This document shows positions 10,354-22,700 of a stretch of 64,000 nt of DNA, one piece after another. The DNA is taken from the NCBI GenBank assembly GCA_015680685.1, contig MNCI01008062.1, positions 377,071-441,070 of the forward strand, read 5' to 3'. The translations under genes and the position numbers were made by a program. This DNA is from Gnetum montanum. Lineage: Eukaryota > Streptophyta > Gnetopsida > Gnetales > Gnetaceae. The notes below the pieces were generated by a model. It saw nothing but the letters and a program-made list of their open reading frames with translations, had not been told where the DNA came from and did no database searches. Numbering within the stretch: the first letter of the stretch is position 1; every line of letters begins with the position of its first letter.

Positions 10354-12540
10354 TCCCCCACGACTGACTAAAAACTCATCCTCAAGCTAACAAAATAGGA
10401 TCGATCTTTTTTTTACAAAATTGGAAATGTATGGGATTATTGATTAACTCTAACTACTAACTAACTTTTAGTGCTGCATCACAAAATTTTATTTGAGTGG
10501 ATGTATTACAAAATGACAAAAGGATGAAAAGACTGGATAGACATTAAGGTTTACAAAATTTGCAGAGGTCTTCAAAAATCCACTAAAGATGAATCTTCTT
10601 ATTTTCACAAGTGGTGGTAGACTTCCAACCTTGATTGTTATGTTGATGCTTATCTTTTTTATGCAGAACATTCTTAAAGGATGGACTAAAATTTCTTCTC
10701 ATCATTCCATGAATTTAGTAAACACGTGATGTTTGAGCCTTAATCCCTATATGTGCTAGTATTTATCCATGGGCATATCCTTCTTTGCCCTTCTCTTGGC
10801 CATGTTTCCTTACCTAACAAAGACTTTTGACCTTAGGCTTTCCTTTTATCATCACCTACAATCACCAAAGGATCAACATTAGTTTTGGTAAAATTTTCAT
10901 GAATAATTAACCCTATTCAAATTCCTTATTTAGCTTAGCTTAAAAAATGTTAGCATTTGAGCACAAGGTAATGATAAAGTACTATTCCCAAGGCTATGAG
11001 GTAATTAAAATCATCAGTTGTCCACATTTTTTTGATTAAGTACTATTAGCTATCATAATGCTCAAAAGTATGATGTTAGAAAAATTTCAAAAATTCCAAA
11101 AAGTACAACCTTAGCCCCCGTGATGAATGAGCATAATTCCAAAAGCACATAAATTTTTGAACAATTAAAACCAAAAGTTTAGTGTAGAAGATGACCAAGG
11201 AATTTTGAATTTGAAGGACATTTTAATAGAAAGGTAGAAACAGTAATTGAAAGTGATGAGAGGTAGTCCCAAACACATGCATAAATTAAGAGAAATTTCC
11301 AATGATGTTCTAGAAAATGTGAGGTTTGGTCCAAAGCCATGATCAACAAAAGTTATGTAAGTGGATCCTCCCTAAAGAAGGCTCCTACCACAATGCCCTT
11401 ACATAACCACTTCTATAGATGTCAGTGGGCACCTTAGAAGTTAATAAGAGATCATGCCTTTGTTCCAAAGAACACAAAACTACCTTGGTTGGGATTTTCC
11501 ACTATACTATACAAAATAAAGAGGCTCATAATTGCATGCAACAATGAGATGAATAATGTGATGAGAAAGGGTTGCAAAGATTGAGATGTAAGGTACTTTA
11601 CAATGTCCTCAATAGGTTCTTATGTCAATTGTGAGTAAGATAACCATAATACCTATTCATCCAATTTTCAGACCAAGTCCATACCATTAACAGTGACCTC
11701 GCATTAATGTGTTCCTTTCTGCCTACCATCATAAGTCCACAACAACCACAAAGATGATTATCACTCCAAAAATAAAGGAAAAAAGAAGAAGAAAGGTAGG
11801 GCCTTAGTTATAGGGGTTCCTTTAGGCATGGGTAATATGGCTTTCCATTCCCATAACTAGTGCTTGTAGCCCATTATTATGTCTAAGGGATGTGCTTCGA
11901 ATTCCCATTGTTTTTTTTTTATTTTTTATTTTTTATTAGTTTTTTGAATATGGAAACCACCCCATGCAAAGACATTACTTCTTGTTTATTGGTCAATGAT
12001 AGGAGTGATGATACATTCCTAGAGGAGACATAAACCATAAGAAGAAAGTTAACAAGAGAACCCAAAAAATCCCCTTGAGGTCACACCTTTACCATTCCCA
12101 CTTGGTCTTTCCCTCTTTCTTCAAGGCACAATGATTAGTAATTAATTTTATTTTCATGTAAGAAGAACCATATTATTTTCATGTAAAACACCATTTATTC
12201 AAACAACTAGAGGGATGGATGAGGTGGTCCCACTGGTTTACACAATTATTTACCCAATAAGCTTGACAACATAGAACAAAAACCCAACACATAGTGTTGA
12301 CTTCTACATCATGATTGGTAACATTATTAACAAAAATATCAAAGACATTCATAAAACATAAACATAATGACTTAAGAAAAGAGGAAATTATAAAGAAAAG
12401 AAAAATAACAAGAAATGAAAAGCATATTAAGAATCGGAAAATTTGGGAAGAAATATGAAAATGATAAAAAATTGTAAAATAAAAAAGTAAAAAACACTTA
12501 TTAGTTCTTGATTTAGGATGGGGCATCTCCCCCATGACTA
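10354..12540 (-). other. E1 3' non-coding region
   Basis: No coding text apart from a possible ORF2 stub: near 10850-10870 the minus strand reads TGATTGTAG then GTGATGATAAAAGG, matching the ORF2 splice acceptor of E2 and E6 but with no long frame after it. It contains the conserved G-rich block (11360-11385), the conserved TTTAGGCATGGGTAA word (near 11821), a CAAGGGGATTT-type block (near 12065), and an A/T-rich tract at 12360-12490. The right end carries CATCTCCCCCATGAC, the marker of the coding end in this group. Confidence 0.6.
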
Positions 12541-13833
12541 AGCTTAAGGGTGGGACAAGAGCTAATAAGTGGGTTGGATGTTAACATGGTTTTTTGGAAT
12601 GGTTTTGTATTTTCATTTTTGAGCCACTAGGTGTCTTTTAGTTTAATGGCTCCTATGTAGACTTGGTTTTGCTCACATACTTGTTCCTCAACTATGTTGT
12701 GGGTTGGTATAGGAATCGTATTAACACTTTGAATTGCTGGCCCACAACTACACCCTTTACTATTATTAGTAATGGATGGAGTTTTCTATCTCTCCACAAT
12801 AATAGGTTCATCTTTTATGTCTTGTGTTGGAGCAGTTATGGTTGTTGGCTTTTGTGTATGATTAGGAAACATTGTTTTTGTAATGAAAGGTGTTGCACCA
12901 GATTGGATTTGTATTGGTTTTGGTAAGTTAGTAGATTTATGAGTTTTATGCCCATGTGAGGAAACTATCTTAAAGAAAGGACATTTTTGAGGCTTTGATT
13001 AAGATCTACTAACATTATCATTTACATGTACGTTCACAACATCAGTGGCATTCTTTTGTTGATGTTGTGATGTTGATCCTTCCTATGTTGTTGGTCGTGA
13101 CATATGTTGGAGGGAAGTATGAGAATGTTGAGGATGTGAAAAATGAAAAGAGGTTCAAGATGGTGATCCCATAGGAGATATTATGGGTTGATGATATTTG
13201 GGAGAGTGGTAGTAGTGATTTGAGGTAGAGGAAGTAGAATAATTTGGAAAAATAGGTTGTTGAACATAATATTCTTACCAGTTTGGATGGCAATAAGGGT
13301 ATTACTAGTTTGATGATGGCATCCCCCCTGACTGTGGGTTTTGCCACTATAGTTGATAGTAGTGTTGAAGTTGATAAGAAGTCCCAATAGAATAGTATAG
13401 TTGATTGTAGGACTATCTATAAACGATTCAAAGCAAAAGCTCCAAACTCTTGTAGATGTAACATAACTAGGCAATAGCTCTTTAGATGGTCATCTTGGCA
13501 GTCACATCCATCATCCTCTTCTGTGGTTAAGTCTATAGCCTCTTCTAGTACAACCATTTTTCCTTTTTGCCGATAAGTGTTCCTACATGTTTCTTGGTTC
13601 TTTTTCCTCTTCTTCTTTTGATCACTTGCTTATTTTTGTGTTACCCTCTCCTCTATGATTTTCATGTAGGTTGTGACTTTGTCATTCATCAACTTCCACA
13701 TCATATCCAAGCTTGTTTCAAGCTCAGCAATAGACTTTTGTATTCGCAAGGATTTTTATGAGATCACCTCATCAAGAGCTACCTCTTTTTCCTCATCATA
13801 GATATGGATCCTCTTCTTTTGAAGAGTTGGATC
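12541..13833 (-). pseudogene. E1 Gag C-terminal half, decayed
   Basis: Minus-strand translation in shifting frames gives the Gag tail. From its N-terminal side it has a degenerate knuckle near 13475-13520 (Cys, His and Cys still visible as CQDDHLKSYC), then the tail signature YYVQQPIFPNYSTSSTS near 13210-13280, then a Pro/Gln-rich linker (SITNNSKGC near 12770). The same pieces in the same order occur in E3. No protease DSG motif is found between them. Confidence 0.65.
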
Positions 13834-14323
13834 CTAGTAATATTCCTCTACATTATCTTGTTTACATAGCTCTCCTTCTTCTCTCACAACTTGTTTGATT
13901 AGCCTTTGTATTTGATGAACTTTCAATTTTGATAACTGACCTTGGGCATAGATCCCAAGGGTCTCCCTTGGTTTATTATGAAGCCCATATATGATGTGGA
14001 GAAGCTCCTCTTTTTGAGAAAAATCATGGCCTGGACATCTATGAGGTAGAGAATAGTATCTATCCAAGGCCACATCCAAGGGTTCATGATTTTCTTGCTT
14101 CCATCCATGGATTTATTTTTTCAAGTTGGACACTCTTGCATAGGTTTGGTATTTTTTGTTTAAATGTTCCAACATTATGGACCACTAGTGGATTGAATTG
14201 AGTTCCAATGATTTATAACAACTTTCAACTTTGTATATTAGTATTCTAGGAAAGATTAAGCTTTTGTCACTTACGTTCGATATTTTGAAAGGCACAAGCA
14301 TCATGGAAGGCTTGTAAATGATG
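13834..14323 (-). pseudogene. E1 Gag core (left part), split by E2
   Basis: Retrotrans_gag-type capsid core. The open stretch 13834-14079 reads LDRYYSLPHRCPGHDF, HIIYGLHNKPRETLG and YAQGQLSKLK, close to E0 and E6. Upstream on the minus strand, HHLQAFHDA begins at the E2 junction; the residues before it (NNIPKFMKGYNSNP) lie across the gap at 39525. The core would assemble the virus-like particle. Confidence 0.8.
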
Positions 14324-14328
14324 CTATG

Positions 14329-15207
14329 TGATGAGTGGTGGAGTAATCCAACACCAATCACACAAGTCATAGGTGTTCACGCATGACCAAATTATAATCC
14401 ATGGATAAGGTAATTTGAATATGCTAGTAATCAGTTAAAGTTTACAATCGTTGTCTTCCCATGTGAGCTATTGAAATCTGTAAGTATGGTTTAACTCACA
14501 ATGAGGTATATGATAATTGATGTTGTTGGGTTATTATTACTCGTAGTGAACATAATGAAATGTAAATGATTTTTAAGTCTAACTGAAACAGTAAATGAAT
14601 CTAGTCTATTCTATGATGCTGAGCATTCAATCTTGACCTTTCGTACATGCCTTGGGCTTTGTCTAATTACCACTAGGATTACCAAGTACTTTGCTACTGG
14701 GTGAACCAAGCAATAACACTATTGGATTACCAAGTAATTACACTTAAGCGCTCGAGATTAGTCGTATTGATTTCACTTAATGACAGTAATAGTAAAGTGG
14801 AAAAGTAAATCATTAACTAGGAAAATAGTAAAAATTATGCTAAGTATAAATAGTAAATCTAAGTGGATGCTGCAATGATGAAAAGAAATCTCAATCTTTA
14901 TTTTCAATCATGAATTGTGCCCAAGTACACTTCACTCAAATAAATATTTTGAACAACTACTCAACACCACATTGTGGACATTCACTCTATCACTAATGCT
15001 ATGAAAACAAACTGCAAGGGTCTACCTAAGGATGGATGAATTATGTTATGGACCATGCATCTTAGTGTCATATTTATAGGTAGGCACATGTCCCGTGATG
15101 TTGAATATTTGATATCGTAGCTTGGGCTTCAATATTAGAGATTCAATATCGTGGCTTCGATATTGGAGCTATCTGATATCATAGTTATTCAAAAATTGAC
15201 TTTATCA
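14329..15207 (-). repeat. E2 3' LTR
   Basis: On the minus strand it starts TGATAAAGTCAATTTTTG after the polypurine tract GTCGTGGGGGTA and ends CACCACTCATCA. TATAAATA is at 15071-15078. The promoter array 15090-15185 uses GATATC and CAATATTG forms. Confidence 0.9.
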
Positions 15208-18200
15208 TACCCCCACGACTGATTGAAAACTCATCCGTGAGTTAAAACAAAATGAGTATAGAGTTCCTTACAAAATTGAAAGCTAAATTTACAAGACTGA
15301 TTAACTATATACATAACTCTTAAATGTTGTAGTGGTCTTTTACAAAAATTGACACAAGACATGACATGAAGATTTTAACAAAAATAATTTGGATGAAGAT
15401 TGATGTAGCCTTATGTAGTGCTTGGTAATGGTGCCTCCTCCATCGATTGCTTTACCTTGTCATCAGGCTTCTAGAATTTGTATTGATTCAGGAGCACTTG
15501 AAGCTTTTCCTCCTCCATTCTTGGGTCATGTATCATCCATGCCTATTGATGAATCACATTTTGATGTTTTTTGATATTAGATACATGATATCAGAGCCTC
15601 AATATCAGACCCTAAGATGCGATGTCGAATATCCAATATTACGAGATATATGTCAACCTATAAATATAGCACTTGGGTACATGATTTTCACATTAGTCTT
15701 TGCATAGAGTAATGAAGTTCTTGCAATTTACCCATTCCAAAGTTAGAATATTTCTAAGTGCCCACAACAAGAGTTTGAGTGTGTATGGATCTTTATTCTA
15801 GTACTAATGTACTTGAGCACAACAGTGTGATAAAGATGAACCCTTTTGATAATCCTTGCAACACTGAGAATAGATTAATGTTTCCTTTTATGCATTTAAT
15901 ATTCATGCACTTTACCTTAATTCACTTTAATTAAGTAATTACTTTCTAGTTGTTAATGCACACAAGCATGACCACTTCAAGCATACGTGTAGTGCTTGGT
16001 AACCCAGAAATACTTAACATTTGGTAACCTAGTAGTGCTATATGCATTCAGGATGTGTCTGGAGAGTGGGAACATGTACTTTTTTTAGGCTAGCTAGGCA
16101 ATAGACTAATTAGATATTAAATTCCTCTACCTTTTATTCTTGATCTAGGTGATTAAAACTTATAAAATATAAAATGATAAATATCATATACCTTAGTTAC
16201 ACTTAACCATATACTTGTACCTCACAAGTGGAACTAAGAAGACAATAATCGTTCTGATTAGATTTCACTTCCTTGAACCAGTGTACTTAGGAACTTAAGG
16301 TCTATGGAGTTCGACCAGATCACACGTGAATGTTTGTGATTTGTATGGTTGGGCATAGGGGTACCTTACCACTCATCACCTATTGTGTAAGGTGTGATGG
16401 AGTTGATACATTCCATGGACATGGCAACTACAGAAATAGCTGATTGGATTTAATATACCAAGTTGAAAATTACCTCCTTTCTTCTTCAAAAGATCCGGTC
16501 TTTTCTTGTAATTCATGGTAATCAGACAATATTTTGCCTAGGTTCGCTGCAACATCTTTTTCCCTTGGTAGCCAAGCTTCACTACTTTCAATTCAGTGTT
16601 TTCCACCTAACATTTCTGTAAGGCATCCTTATAATTTGTAAACTTCTTGTTGTATAATGCATATGTGGCTACTACTTGCTATTCTAGTTCATTTCTAGGC
16701 CTACATGTTATTAACATGGCCAAGTAAGCATAACAAAGATTAGCTAACCCCATGTATTCTTTCAGATCTTCAATCTACAATTCTTTATTCTTAATTTCCA
16801 CTTGGTGGACATGGGCGTAACTATTCAAAATGGGTTACTAGTCAAGATTTTGTGCTAAAATGGTACTAATTTTGGCCTTCGCCATCTAGATCTCCTTCTC
16901 ATTGATCTGTTGTACATGCCCACTTGATCATGGAAGTGTTCTTTGAGCCTTTCATGTTTCTTTGTCTCATTCTATCATACACTAATTTTGATAGCTAACA
17001 TCTGGCAAATAACGCATACTTGCTCCATTGAGAGATTCTATTTTCTCATGCAAGGTACCTCATGTCTTGGTTGACCCTCACTAGTTGTTCTCTTAACTAG
17101 TGAATGCTTTCCTCTAGGATATTCTTCTATTTCTTCACAATGGTCAACTATATATTATCTATAGTAAGTTATTTATTTTTTTCTTATGCTATGGTAAGTG
17201 CCTTAGCATGTGCATACATTTAGGCTTTAGCTACTAAGGCATTCCACCTCGCTTTCTCCTTCTCATTTTCCATCTATTTATTTTGCTTGATCAGGTGGTT
17301 CATTTACTCTATCTTGAATTGTTCCATTTGGTCAAGCACAATTAATTAAGTTGGATCTCTGCATTCTACTCTTAGAGTTGCAAGCTCTTCTTGTAATCTC
17401 AGAATTTTAGCTTTTGCATCCTTCACCTTGGTCTCTACCATGACCAGTTTACCTTTGGTGGAAATTAGCTTAGACTATATTGTAGTGACATCACTTTGAA
17501 TGTTAAAAAGTATTTTCATTATTTGCCTAGTTTGCAGTAGTCAATCAAGCACATCTTCATGATCTACATGAGTCATTGAGATTCCAGCTAACATTTGAGC
17601 ATCCTTAGCTTCAGTTAGATTAGCTGGTGGCACAATAGGTATATTGAATGATTCTTTGATGTGATCTATGATCACCACTATTGCTCCCACTACATCTTGG
17701 TGTTGCATTACAACAACTGTGGCACCTTCTCCAATTTATAACACCACTTGAAATGACTCAATGTTCCTAGCGATCTATTGTGATCATTGGGCCTCTCCTC
17801 TTAACTACAATAAGATCTATTGACTTATTAGATCTAGAGAAAAAGTAGGCTAAATGGAACTATCAATTATCTTGTAGAGGTTGGCCTCATCCCTTGTTCC
17901 TCAACTAATAATCTCTACAATCTATTGTAGATGACTCATTAATGGTCTGTAATCCTATGACAGCAATGGTGGAACTTACTACTGTTGCTATTCTTATTGT
18001 TGTTGCTATTGCTCTTGATGTTGTTGTTCTTGTTGTTGGCCATTGGGTCCTGCTTGCTATTCTTTTTTAGTTTGTGTGGTTTCCCTAGCATCATTTTGTT
18101 CCTCACCTTGGTCCTTCTTGGATGATACTGGCTTGAGTAGTTCAGCATACAAGGCATTCTAGGCCTTTTTGAATCACCCTTGGTGTATCCAAGGATTCCA

Positions 18201-19023
18201 ACACATTTGCATAGCTTCTTGATAAAGCAAGGGAATGGAAGTATTGGATTCCCTACCTTCTTTTCTTTGAACTACCTCTGGATTTCCATAAAGTAGAGTT
18301 GTGCAAGATTGTATTTCCCCATTAGAATTTCACTTTTTCTAGCTACATAGATGATCAACATATTTAATTCTTTTGTTTGGAACAAGTAATATGTGCCAAT
18401 TTTGAAATAACTTCATTCCTCCAATAACTCATTGTATCCCTTATCTTCTTTACCATATGTCCATCTTAGCCATAGTTTCCTAGTTTTAGCATTTGATCTG
18501 GTGGAAAAATGTGCTACCTTGCCTTCTTCATTGTGTATATTGAGAGCTTCAACTATCTCCTTGACTAAATATGAGACAAAGACTCCTCTGATTTTAACAA
18601 TGGTGCCTTTTTCTTTATTATGCTAGAACTAATAAGTTTTCCGACCGTACCATTTATTGTTATTTGAAAGGATGGGCCATAGTGGTGATTCTTTGAGTTG
18701 TAACTTTATTACTTCTAGAACGAACTCTACAAATGAACCAAAGTTCATTTCCACAATGACCATGGTCAAAATCAACTTTGCTTGTATAGCTTGGAGGCAG
18801 TCTTATCATAATGTGAGGCATTGTTCTTGTACTTGTGTGGTTCCTCTACCTCTCCTTAGGTCGACTATCTGGTAGTAGGGGTTTCCTGATGAATATTGAA
18901 GGATTGGGCTTCCTACTTCATATGTTTTGGGTCATGTCCTCTTGTTCATCCTCTACCTTGGCCTCTTGGTCTCTCACTTGCAAGTTATGAGGGTCCACCT
19001 TATACTCCTCTCTTTGGGACCAT
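15208..19023 (-). pseudogene. E2 ORF2: plant-transposon-like domain plus long coiled coil, decayed
   Basis: Starts at ATG 19023 (MVPKRG), directly after a GATTATAG acceptor; E6 and E0 start MAPK at the matching place. The first third contains VSYLVKEIVEALNI, YFKIGTYYL and LPFPCFIKKLCKCVGI, which align with E6 and resemble the Pfam 'putative plant transposon protein' domain (by memory, not searched). Then comes a Gln/Asn-rich tract (near 17950-18070), followed by several hundred Lys/Glu/Gln-rich codons that look like coiled coil (KAKILRLQEELATLRVE near 17370-17420). The C-terminal wording EEEKLQVLL lies beyond S1. Most stops are TAG. The cell role is unknown. Confidence 0.7.
15547..16378 (+). 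mobile_element. S1: solo LTR, plus strand, inside E2 ORF2
   Basis: 832 bp, starting TGATGAATCACATTTTGATG and ending TACCTTACCACTCATCA, with exact duplication CCTAT at 15542-15546 and 16379-16383. No primer site or polypurine tract lies next to it, so recombination between two LTRs probably removed the interior. TATAAATA is at 15659-15666, preceded by GATATC, AATATC and CAATATT forms from 15572. It is the only member of the nest in plus orientation besides E7. Confidence 0.93.
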
Positions 19024-19165
19024 CTATAATCATGAAGGGATTAGGGATTATTAAAATGTGTTCTCTAATTTTTATAACTCCCTTCCTTCCTTTTACTTTT
19101 AGTTAGATCAAGTTCCTAGTTTATTAGGATTGCAAAGTTAGAAATTTTCAAAAAGCAACCCCTTA

Positions 19166-19743
19166 TGTAACAACGTTACCCTAATGTTGTCTGCACCCCA
19201 AGCAATTCACTATGATCCAATGGATCTGGGGCAAAAGGCCTAGGAAATACGCCTCTAGTAAGTAAGCAACCCAAGAGTGAGTGCAAGTAGCAACACAACT
19301 TCTTATTATGTGTATGGAAATGCACCTCAAGGAGGATAACTAACTCCAAATGTGGACCATGCAAACAAGCACACAAGCAACCCTGCAGACAACATCTATG
19401 GAAGTGGAAATGATGCATCTACAAGGGATGGTGCCTCATCCCCAGATCCCTCATGATCTGGTACAAGGTGTGGCTTGGCACCACACTAGAACTATCCAAT
19501 CCTAGCTGCCTACATATCTACAACCATCGTAGAATTAGGGCCATGTAGTTCTCCACATGAGGGTAGTATGAAGAGAACTTAGAGAGAGTTATAATAGGAG
19601 GATGTCCTGCTACTAACTTGGTACTGCCAAGTCGAGATGGATTTTCTAACACTTGAGAATCACTTGAGGATGCCTTAGAGTGTTCCATGGCCCCTGAACC
19701 ATGGGAGAGCTAGGAGAACCACCACCCTGGGACATCTCTCATA
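19166..19743 (-). repeat. E5 3' LTR
   Basis: Left LTR of E5. It is near-identical in layout to 25174-25754 (shared words such as AGAGTGAGTG, ATCCCTCATGATCT and ACCACCACCCTGGGACATC) with scattered transitions. Confidence 0.88.
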
Positions 19744-22700
19744 ATCCTTCCTTGCATAAAAGAAGTGACATCCTCGGAGCAAAGCCTAGGATGACTTTGA
19801 GAGTACACTTCAAGTATGGGTTTGGACTCCATCAACTTTAGGGAATTTTTCAACTCAACTGATGCTAGGCTTGAAGGAAGGTACCAACCCCAACACCTAA
19901 TATGTCCTTCCATCCAATGCCTTGCATGAGATGCATAGGTCACTTGGAGGAATCCCAAAGATTTTCCAACTCTATGACAAGTGGGAGTAGTCCAACCCAA
20001 AGGGCCAACATCTCTAAGGCATCCCCTAGATTCATCCCTTCTTAGGTCTAGAGACTTATCTTCTTGCGTAGACCCATACCTATGCAAGAAGATAGCTCCT
20101 CTTCCACAAGTCCAGCTAAGTTCCTTTGTGAATGGCATCTCAATACCCATCAATTTTTTAGTCATCAATCTTGAGGGCTCACCAAGGTGACTACCCATGA
20201 TGATGGACTTGAGAACATAAAATTGAGAGGGAGAACATGCTCCAAAAGAGCCATGTCTCCACAAGCACTTACACTTTCTAGAACTCCATGTTCTACTACT
20301 CGCATCTAGACCCATGGGGTCTCACTAGTGTAACCATCTAAGCATAGAATCCATATGCATCTGTACCATGCACATTTTTCCCATCATGTCTGTTCAAGTT
20401 GGTATGAAGGGAGTTGAGCATGTTCTCCCTTCCAAACAAGGTACAAAGGTGGATCTTTTGAGCTTGACCTTGTTATTTGCAGACACACCAACATGGCATT
20501 CCTCATTTCACCATCCAATAGTATTCCATTTCCAAAACAAGAGAGAAGATCCAAATTTTTTTTGGAAAACTTCCTTAAGAGGCCATCATAACATACAAAC
20601 CCGAACTATCATCAACAACATTTACGATTGTCCAACATTGAGAATGCTAGATCAAATGTTAGAACAAGTGGAGGGTATGTTGGGAAGCCACCCCCAAGAC
20701 AATCTTCCATACACAAGTCCCATGTCAACCACTACCACATCATTGATTGCAAGAATAATGTCCCATTCATTGGAAAGGATCAACCACACTTGCAACTTAC
20801 AAGCTATCCTTTCCACTCTGAGATATGGGACAAGCACCATTTTCTGAACACTTGGTCTAGGGAAGCATGTAGAGTCACCTCTAAGGGCAACCATGATCAT
20901 GAATTCTTCAAGGAACATCTAGGTTCCCAGAATTTGAATTTTCCTATCATGCCAAGAATAATTGCCATTCACCATCAACACCTATCATTGGATTTTTGAA
21001 CTTGAAGGAAAGATCCTATTTGGAAGGTTTCTTCGATAGGCAAGTACAGCAGCCCAACTACACCTTACCCATGATACATGCCCAAGTAGTCCACATAGCC
21101 AACAAAACCGTATCATCAATTTGTTACCAGCTAAGGGAATACATGGATTTACAAGTCTCACCAATGTTCAATTTGACCTTAAGAACAACTTAACAAGAAA
21201 AAGAGTTCATCCCTTAAAAATTTTACCTAGTGGGATTTTTGTTTCATCCTGGGAGATTTGGGTGTTTTTTTGTTTCATGAATCCCAGTCCAACTCGTTTA
21301 CAACAATTATGGTGTGCAAGGCTGCACCATTGCCTATTATCATTTAGCCCAAACAACAAATGGAAGTCAGGAAGAATATTTTTCCCATAGGAGGACTAGG
21401 TCCTTAAGATAGTTTTACAAAGAATGGGCTTCACTAACATCAACTACAAACTCAAAACAATACACGATTCATCCCCGAAGGATTTACAATAAGGGTGGTC
21501 TACCAGAGAACCCCAATGAGGAAGTCCCTCTAGAGCCCCAAAAGCTGAGAGAGAGTACATAAGATCATGCCTTGCTAATAAGAAGGGAGATATATATATT
21601 TAGGCTACACCAACAACATGGCCTCACAAAGGAGGTTCCATGAATTTCATCAGGGTAACAACACTTTGTCTTTGAAAACAAGCCACAAGAGTTCATGAAC
21701 ATGGGACCATTGCTAGGAACAAGTTCCAAACATCAACTGATTTTAGATCCCAACTAGGAAACAATTGTCTTAATACCAGCTACATTATTATTTCAAAACT
21801 AAAGAGGGCATCCATCAGAATGGAGAATGACCCCTCACAGGATTAGAGAATCACCAAGTAATATAGTGCTTAGCCCTGCTGTCCCACTAGAGAGGTTAGG
21901 ATACTAACATGAATTTATAATACATTATAGAAATGAGACAATACATTAGGAAGAGATGGTGTGATACATCAATGTACACAAGGAACATAGTACATGGGGA
22001 GATTCAGCAAGACACCATAGCCTGCTAGGCACAATGAGTCCCAAGTCAAGAAATCACACCATAGTTCACAAAACCAACAATAAATCCTAAGCCATGAGAG
22101 CGCATCATAGCCCTCAGGAACAACAAAAGCAACTGATCACAAGAGCACACCATCATCCTTGAAGTATTAGAAACCCCCAATCATGAAAGCATAGGCTCAA
22201 GTGTTTTCAAGCACATCCAAGTCCACCAAGAAAGGCCACCAAGAGAAGTCATAATTTTTGTAATTGTAACATCATTTATTCAAGGATGGACCGCCATCCC
22301 AACATTAGCAAAACTACTCCACCATCACATCCAGCATGGAAGGGAGTCTAGGTGCTGATACCCAGAACTCAACTCTACTCCATAGCTAGACATCATAGCA
22401 TCACCTTGATTTGAATTTTAGTCTACCATTGAATTCACATGGATACCGTGAACCACCCGCTATCAAGATCAAGCACATCAAACCAATTTGTTTATATTTC
22501 AAGCTACATACCACCATCAATCTCCTATGGGTAAGATTTTTATCAATCTAGGAACCTAAGAGGAAGTGTTCCCAAGACTTTTCCTGCCTCAAGAGTGTTC
22601 ACCGAAGGACACACCACCAAGGCATGCCAATATCACCAAGAACACAAGGCATCAATTCAAGAGCACCTTTGGGCAAGGACATGACTTGGCCTACTCGTTA

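Noticed and set aside
12663-12926. 87-codon plus-strand frame with Trp/Cys-rich text
   Set aside because: Antisense shadow of the E1 Gag linker; the minus strand aligns with E3.
17939-18157. Asn/Lys-rich 72-codon minus-strand frame
   Set aside because: Wrong frame of the Gln-rich part of E2 ORF2; the repeat of CAA/CAG gives Asn/Ser in the shifted frame.
19710-20315. 201-codon minus-strand frame, one of the longest in the window
   Set aside because: It begins in the interior of E5 and ends inside its LTR, has no recognisable motif and shows no counterpart in other copies; treated as chance.
20368-20847. 159-codon plus-strand frame in E5
   Set aside because: Antisense to the element, no motif, rich in His/Ser/Thr from composition; no support as a gene.
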